Shown here piece after piece: positions 9,140 through 12,381 of a DNA stretch of 12,381 bases. Every line of letters starts with the position of its first letter. Position 1 is the first letter of the stretch. A program made the position numbers and the translations under genes. The notes under the pieces were generated by a model. That model was not told the DNA's origin. It saw only the letters and a list, made by a program, of their open reading frames with translations, and ran no database searches. Source of the stretch: Hepatocystis sp. ex Piliocolobus tephrosceles (taxonomy: Eukaryota; Apicomplexa; Aconoidasida; Haemosporida; Plasmodiidae); the NCBI GenBank assembly GCA_902459845.2, contig CABPSV020000501.1, positions 2,501 to 14,881 on the forward strand, given 5' to 3'.

Positions 9140-9751
9140 GTTATGTACACAGCACTAGGAAAATCAAGCTCTGAAAAAAAAAAAACGAGTTTAATTAAAT
9201 TACAACAAACATTCAATAGAAATTTTGAAAAACAATTGAAAACAAAAGAAGAACAATATTATGATGATGAGATGGTGCAATATATCGAAATGTCAGAAGT
9301 AGAGGAAAAGCAAAATGAAGAGATAAAACAACTGGAACAAGAGCACCAACATGACCACGAAAATGAGTACGAACAAGAAGACGAAGATGAAGATGAGGAT
9401 GAGGATGAGGATGAGGATGAAGATGAACAGGGGTTATGGTTTAAAGAACTAAAAAATAAATATAAAGATTGTTACAGTTTTAAAGATACAGATGAATGTG
9501 GAAAAGATGAAGAATATGGAAAATATTCTGAAAATAATGAACATTCAGATAAAAAAACAAATATTTCATATTATAAAGATAGTAATAATTATAACAACTC
9601 CTCAAATAAAACCTATGATAAACTAAAATATAAAACTGCAAGAAGTAAAATAATGTCTAATGTAAATATGAATGAACATAAAAATAATGACACTATCGAT
9701 ATGCTATTAAAAGTAATTCGTAAAAAAAAAAATAAATAAATAAATAAATAA

Positions 9752-9806
<55 letters not shown>

Positions 9807-10074
9807 ACCTGTTCGTATATACCTTTTTAATGACATTTTTATCCAACCTTTCAAGAAACGATAATATATATATTCTAATTTTTTTTCTTTTTTTTGGGGG
9901 GGACTTTTTAAAAAGGATATAATTCTAGATATAAACAAACATACGAAAGAACATAAAAAAATAAACATTATGTGTTTAGAAGAAATTTTGAAAAAAATTA
10001 CCTTAATTTTAAATCAACAAATTAAAATACATAAATTTTGTGCCTCCCAAAAATCTAACAGCGAATTATTATTT

Positions 10075-10119
<45 letters not shown>

Positions 10120-10593
10120 AAAGAAAAAAAAAAAAAAACACTTATTTTTATGAACATATGCAATGTATAATACCATGATGTGTGTATATGCATTCCTAAA
10201 CTCATTTCTACTATGCCTTAATCCATGTCACTTTTACAGATAAAACAGCAAATCGCTGACAATGCTTTCAAATCCCTAAGCAATAAAGAAAATATCAGAA
10301 GTTGTATTCAAAATGCAAATGATGAAAAACAAAATGATGATAATTACCAAAAGAAACATACTAAAATAAAAAATACAAGTGATGAATATTTAATAAAATA
10401 TAATGAAAAAAACAAAGTTAAAAAAAATAACAACTCGCATTTATTTTTGTTATATTTAAATGAACTGGAAAAAAGTACTTACACATTTACTCATTTTTGT
10501 AGAAATGTAATTAAACAAACTGATTTGCACAAAACTAGTTCTTTAAATACTATGGAGGAAAAGGTATAACAAATCGAATTAAACCATATAAAG

Positions 10594-10628
<35 letters not shown>

Positions 10629-10753
10629 TGAAGTCGAAAAAAATAGTGCGTTATGTGCACATTTTTTTTTAAAGAACACATTTGTATTTAGTTACATTTT
10701 TTTTTTTTTTTTTTTCTCATATTCTTACATTTTTACAATTAAAAAATATATAC

Positions 10754-10806
<53 letters not shown>

Positions 10807-10947
10807 AACATGTCATACACATATAGTGTCGCTTCATTTGTAAATCTTCAGGTATTTGTTTTTCTCCATGATCCAAAAACAATGAGTTTAATTAGAGCAC
10901 TTGAAAAAAACTTAACAGAAATTAAAAACATATGTACAATTACTTAG
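8743..10947 (+). CDS. Unknown Plasmodium protein, five exons, acidic tract and coiled coil
   Basis: I do not recognise the family. Proposed exons are 8743-8962, 9153-9719, 9980-10164, 10240-10563 and 10852-10947, giving 463 residues. The phases agree at each junction (1, 1, 0, 0) with usual GT/AG sites. Exon 1 to 2 reads DDSNVLKK then Thr then LGKSSSEKKK; exon 4 to 5 reads NTMEEK then VFVFLHDPKTMSLIRALE, ending at TAG 10945. Residues about 149-166 are alternating Glu/Asp. A probable coiled coil runs across the exon 2-3 junction (about 255-285: MLLKVI, Gln, EILKKITLILNQQIKI). The C-terminal 31 residues look like a well-formed helix and are the least repetitive part. No signal peptide or membrane segment is seen. 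The weak points are the exon 3 boundaries: an alternative acceptor at 9927-9928 would add 17 residues in frame, and exon 3 contains 39 A in a row, so its frame and donor are doubtful. The gene is tandem with and separate from the cyclase. Confidence 0.72.
8963..9152 (+). other. Intron 1 of the second gene
   Basis: Donor A|GTATAA after 8962, acceptor TACACAG ending at 9152, 190 bp, phase 1. It contains T-runs, a TTAG-type array (about 9066-9102) and a short (TA) run. Without it the frame stops at 8986-8988. Confidence 0.75.
9066..9102. repeat. Degenerate TTAG/CTAG tetranucleotide array
   Basis: Repeated TTAG units with GCTAG variants lie in the intron between exons 1 and 2 of the second gene. 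The array is palindrome-rich (CTAG, GCTAGC). Confidence 0.85.
9373..9428 (+). repeat. GARGAT hexanucleotide repeat encoding (Glu-Asp)n
   Basis: About nine alternating GAA/GAG and GAC/GAT codon pairs encode a poly-acidic tract within exon 2 of the second gene. The 6-bp unit keeps the frame whatever the copy number. Confidence 0.92.
9720..9979 (+). other. Intron 2 of the second gene (acceptor ambiguous)
   Basis: The donor is ATTC|GTAAAA after 9719, phase 1. Two acceptors fit the phase: TTTAG ending at 9979 (used here, 260 bp) and TCTAG ending at 9928. The 9979 choice makes an unbroken amphipathic helix KVIQEILKKITLIL. The 9928 choice has the better T-rich tract upstream but inserts a Lys/His-rich, low-complexity stretch. 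The intron holds TAAA and (TA)n arrays (9733-9803) and a G7 run (9896-9902). Confidence 0.55.
9757..9803. repeat. (TA)n microsatellite in the second gene, intron 2
   Basis: An unbroken TA run of about 23 units directly follows a TAAA array. Confidence 0.94.
10079..10117 (+). repeat. Poly-A run of 39 bases inside a predicted exon
   Basis: An unbroken A homopolymer, read here as about a dozen Lys codons after ...LLFQQ. Such a run in a coding exon is unusual even for this AT bias. A length error of one or two bases would change the frame downstream within this exon. Confidence 0.9.
10165..10239 (+). other. Intron 3 of the second gene (donor doubtful)
   Basis: The acceptor CTTTTACAG ending at 10239 is strong, and the exon after it reads IKQQIADNAFKSLSNKEN in phase 0. 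The donor is assigned to AAT|GTATAA after 10164 because it is in phase 0 with the frame given. That makes an intron of only 75 bp, shorter than its neighbours. GT sites at about 10177-10182 are alternatives if the poly-A length is wrong. Confidence 0.45.
10564..10851 (+). other. Intron 4 of the second gene
   Basis: Donor AAG|GTATAA after 10563, acceptor CTTCAG ending at 10851, 288 bp, phase 0. It contains poly-T runs and a (TA)n run (10757-10801). Splicing gives EEKVFVFLHDPKTMSLIRAL; without it the frame stops two codons later. Confidence 0.8.
10757..10801. repeat. (TA)n microsatellite in the second gene, intron 4
   Basis: A TA dinucleotide run of about 22 units, about 50 bases upstream of the final acceptor. 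Confidence 0.93.
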
Positions 10948-11281
10948 TTTGTTAAATACTTTAAAATAAGGGAATTTTTTTTTTTTTTTTTTTTTTTGCA
11001 TATCACACCAATATACAATAACATTATGCACGTTTGTATAAAAATATATTTCCAAGTAAATGTGTTAACATGCTTATGTATATGTAAAAAAAAAAAAAAA
11101 AAAATAAATAAATAAATAAATACAACAGTTGACATATTCTTTATTCATTTATTTCACTATTCATTTATGTGATTACTTACTTATTCCATTACCCATTTAT
11201 TTATTTATTTGTTTATTTTATTTTATTTTTTTTTTTTTTTCATGTATCATTTTTTTACCATTTAATTTATGAACAAAATAT
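10948..11281. other. Intergenic region between the second and third genes
   Basis: Low-complexity sequence: T-runs, an A-run followed by an AAAT array (11086-11121), then degenerate ATTCATTTATT/ATTTATTT repeats up to about 11220. An in-frame TGA at 11270-11272 closes the frame upstream of the next start codon. No gene or RNA is seen. Confidence 0.65.
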
Positions 11282-11523
11282 ATGCTTTCAAAAATTAAAA
11301 GTACCAGTAATTCGAAAAGGCAAATAAAAAATAAAAAAAATATTACAACTTCCATAAAAGCGACTAAATCCATTATTGTTAACACACTTGGTGGTATTTT
11401 TATTGTATATATATATATATATATATATATTTAATTGTAAATACTGTTTAGTTGTTTTTGTATATTTGTTTAGCTTGTTACACATACTTAATTAGTATCA
11501 TAACTTTCTTTAAATTTAAATGA
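11282..11523 (+). CDS. Small membrane protein, two exons, tail-anchored; possibly RAMP4/SERP-like
   Basis: Exons 11282-11404 and 11452-11523 join in phase 0 to give 64 residues. ATG at 11282 is fixed by an in-frame TGA twelve bases upstream. The N-terminal half is basic and polar (MLSKIKSTSNSKRQ, then NKKNITTSIKATKS). The C-terminal part from about residue 31 is one hydrophobic helix (IIVNTLGGIFILFLYICLA and on to ISIITF) ending in KFK, so the protein should be tail-anchored with its basic part in the cytosol. Length, the KNIT motif near residue 20 and the Gly-led C-terminal membrane helix recall RAMP4/SERP, a small Sec61-associated ER protein. The usual Arg-Gly after KNIT is missing, so this is a guess from architecture. 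Other small tail-anchored proteins (Sec61 or mitochondrial translocase subunits) are alternatives. Spliced coding structure is inferred, not proven. Confidence 0.5.
11405..11451 (+). other. Very short (47 bp) intron made largely of TA repeat
   Basis: Donor ATT|GTATAT after 11404, acceptor CTGTTTAG ending at 11451. The body is mainly (TA)n (11406-11430) followed by TTAATTGTAAATA, which could supply a branch point. Splicing extends the hydrophobic segment across the junction (GGIFI then LFLYICLACY). A second acceptor at 11475 would give a shorter product of 46 residues with a truncated membrane segment. Confidence 0.48.
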
Positions 11524-11551
11524 ATGTAAATACGAGCATCAGATGTAAACT

Positions 11552-11698
11552 TCATTGTTCACTGAATGTTTCAAAAGTAGCTTCATTAAATGAGAATATA
11601 TTTTTTCCCTTAGTTTTGTCATTATTTTTGTCCTTATTTTTGCCTTTCTTTTTATTTTTTTTGTTATTTTTTTTGTTATTTTTTTTGTTGCTTTCTTT
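11552..11698 (-). CDS. Possible terminal exon on the minus strand, doubtful
   Basis: Read on the minus strand, 48 codons are open and end at TGA (11554-11552). The first part is Lys/Asn/Asp low complexity, but the end reads GKNIFSFNEATFETFSEQ, which is not homopolymeric and looks like a Plasmodium C-terminus. There is no ATG and only purine-rich AG sites upstream, so an acceptor is not convincing. It could be the last exon of a convergent gene to the right, or chance. Confidence 0.2.
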   Translation of the reverse strand, partial: KESNKKNNKKNNKKNKKKGKNKDKNNDKTKGKNIFSFNEATFETFSEQ

Positions 11699-11937
11699 TT
11701 ATTTTATTGTTGTTTTTTTTTTTTTTTTTAATGGGATGGAAAGAAAATATAAATGTATATTTTCATTTCCAATGCAATAAGCAAAATTATCACAATTATG
11801 AGTGTTTTACATTTATTTTATTATTTTTATTTTTTATTTTTTTATTTTTTTATTTTTTTGAAAAAGTGTTATATGGATTTTATTAATTCTTATAAGTTTT
11901 TAATCAATACGTATGATTAAACACAAAAAAGAATTAA

Positions 11938-12013
11938 AACACGAACAAAAATATAAACAAAAATATAAACAAAAGTATAACAAAAAAATATAACAAATAT
12001 ACGAACAAAAATA
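11938..12013. repeat. Degenerate 11-12 bp AAACAAAAATAT array
   Basis: About six imperfect copies of ACGAACAAAAATATA / AAACAAAAATAT, some with single-base changes or extra A. It is non-coding on both strands. Confidence 0.75.
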
Positions 12014-12381
12014 CCACTACTCCTTGACTGCTATTTTTATTTTTTTTTACTTTATCAGTTCTAATTTGTTTTCATTATCTTAAATTTGTTTTTATTGTCG
12101 CTTAAGTTTGTTTGTTTGTTTTTTTTTTTTTTTTTTTTTTTTTTGTTCTTTTTATATTTATATTGGTATAACTTATATTTTTCTATATATTTTTATTGTT
12201 CATATATACTATTTATATAATTTCCATATTTTAGTTTTTATATTATTTTATAAGGAATTTTGAAAAAAAAAAAGCATTATTATAGAAAAAAAAAAAAAAA
12301 AAAAATAATAATAATAATAAAACATATTTTAGGTTTTATTTTTTTTTCTTTTTTAAATCGTTTGTCAACATAAAATTAAAT

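Larger units (their letters stand above)
11524..12381. other. Terminal low-complexity region, mostly non-coding
   Basis: After the third gene come a T-rich block (11600-11730), ATTTTT repeats (11815-11860), a degenerate AACAAAAATATA array (11938-12015), a T-run (12118-12144) and A/ATA repeats (12286-12320). Apart from the weak minus-strand candidate, I see no exon, RNA gene or mobile element. Confidence 0.6.

Noticed and set aside
9613..9968. Minus-strand frames with Tyr-Ile-Tyr-Ile runs
   Set aside because: They are shadows of the (TA)n run and of exon 2 of the second gene.
11520..11780. Phe/Leu-rich + strand frame resembling a membrane protein
   Set aside because: The hydrophobic part is a translated T-rich tract. 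Its first residues overlap the stop region of the third gene, and no supporting splice sites or motifs were found.
1..12381. Mobile elements, tRNA or rRNA genes
   Set aside because: No transposase-like protein, terminal inverted repeats with target duplications, tRNA cloverleaf or rRNA-like GC-rich segment was seen in any intergenic part.

Overview
The window reads as nuclear DNA of a malaria parasite (Plasmodium). It is extremely AT-rich, with poly-T and poly-A runs of up to about 43 bases, (TA)n microsatellites, Asn/Lys-rich low-complexity coding sequence, short T-rich introns with GTAWAT-type donors, and a soluble-type adenylyl cyclase architecture known from Plasmodium ACbeta. The sequence alone does not fix the species; a Laverania or avian lineage would fit the AT bias.

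Layout, all confident genes on the + strand. (1) 215-8118: adenylyl cyclase beta, reconstructed as four exons (215-460, 753-7124, 7330-7734, 8044-8118), all introns phase 0, about 2365 codons. It has two class III cyclase domains, then a degenerate P-loop ATPase-like module and a helical C-terminal part, heavily loaded with repeats. The extreme 5' end is uncertain. (2) 8743-10947: a five-exon gene for a protein of about 463 residues of unknown function, with a poly-acidic tract and a probable coiled coil. Its splice phases agree at every junction, but the third exon carries a run of 39 A. (3) 11282-11523: a probable two-exon gene for a 64-residue protein with a basic N-terminus and one C-terminal membrane segment. 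It resembles a tail-anchored ER protein of the RAMP4/SERP type only weakly. The remainder (1-214, 8119-8742, 10948-11281, 11524-12381) is low-complexity intergenic or UTR sequence with microsatellites and minisatellites, plus two weak coding candidates.

No functional link between the three genes is visible; tandem + strand order does not imply an operon here. ACbeta makes cAMP, which in Plasmodium acts through protein kinase A in merozoite invasion. The points most worth following are the roughly 220-residue repeat insertion inside the C1 catalytic domain, the loss of the P-loop lysine in the ATPase module, two Cys-x2-Cys-x2-Cys clusters in the same module, and the two multi-exon genes recovered downstream by phase-consistent splicing.
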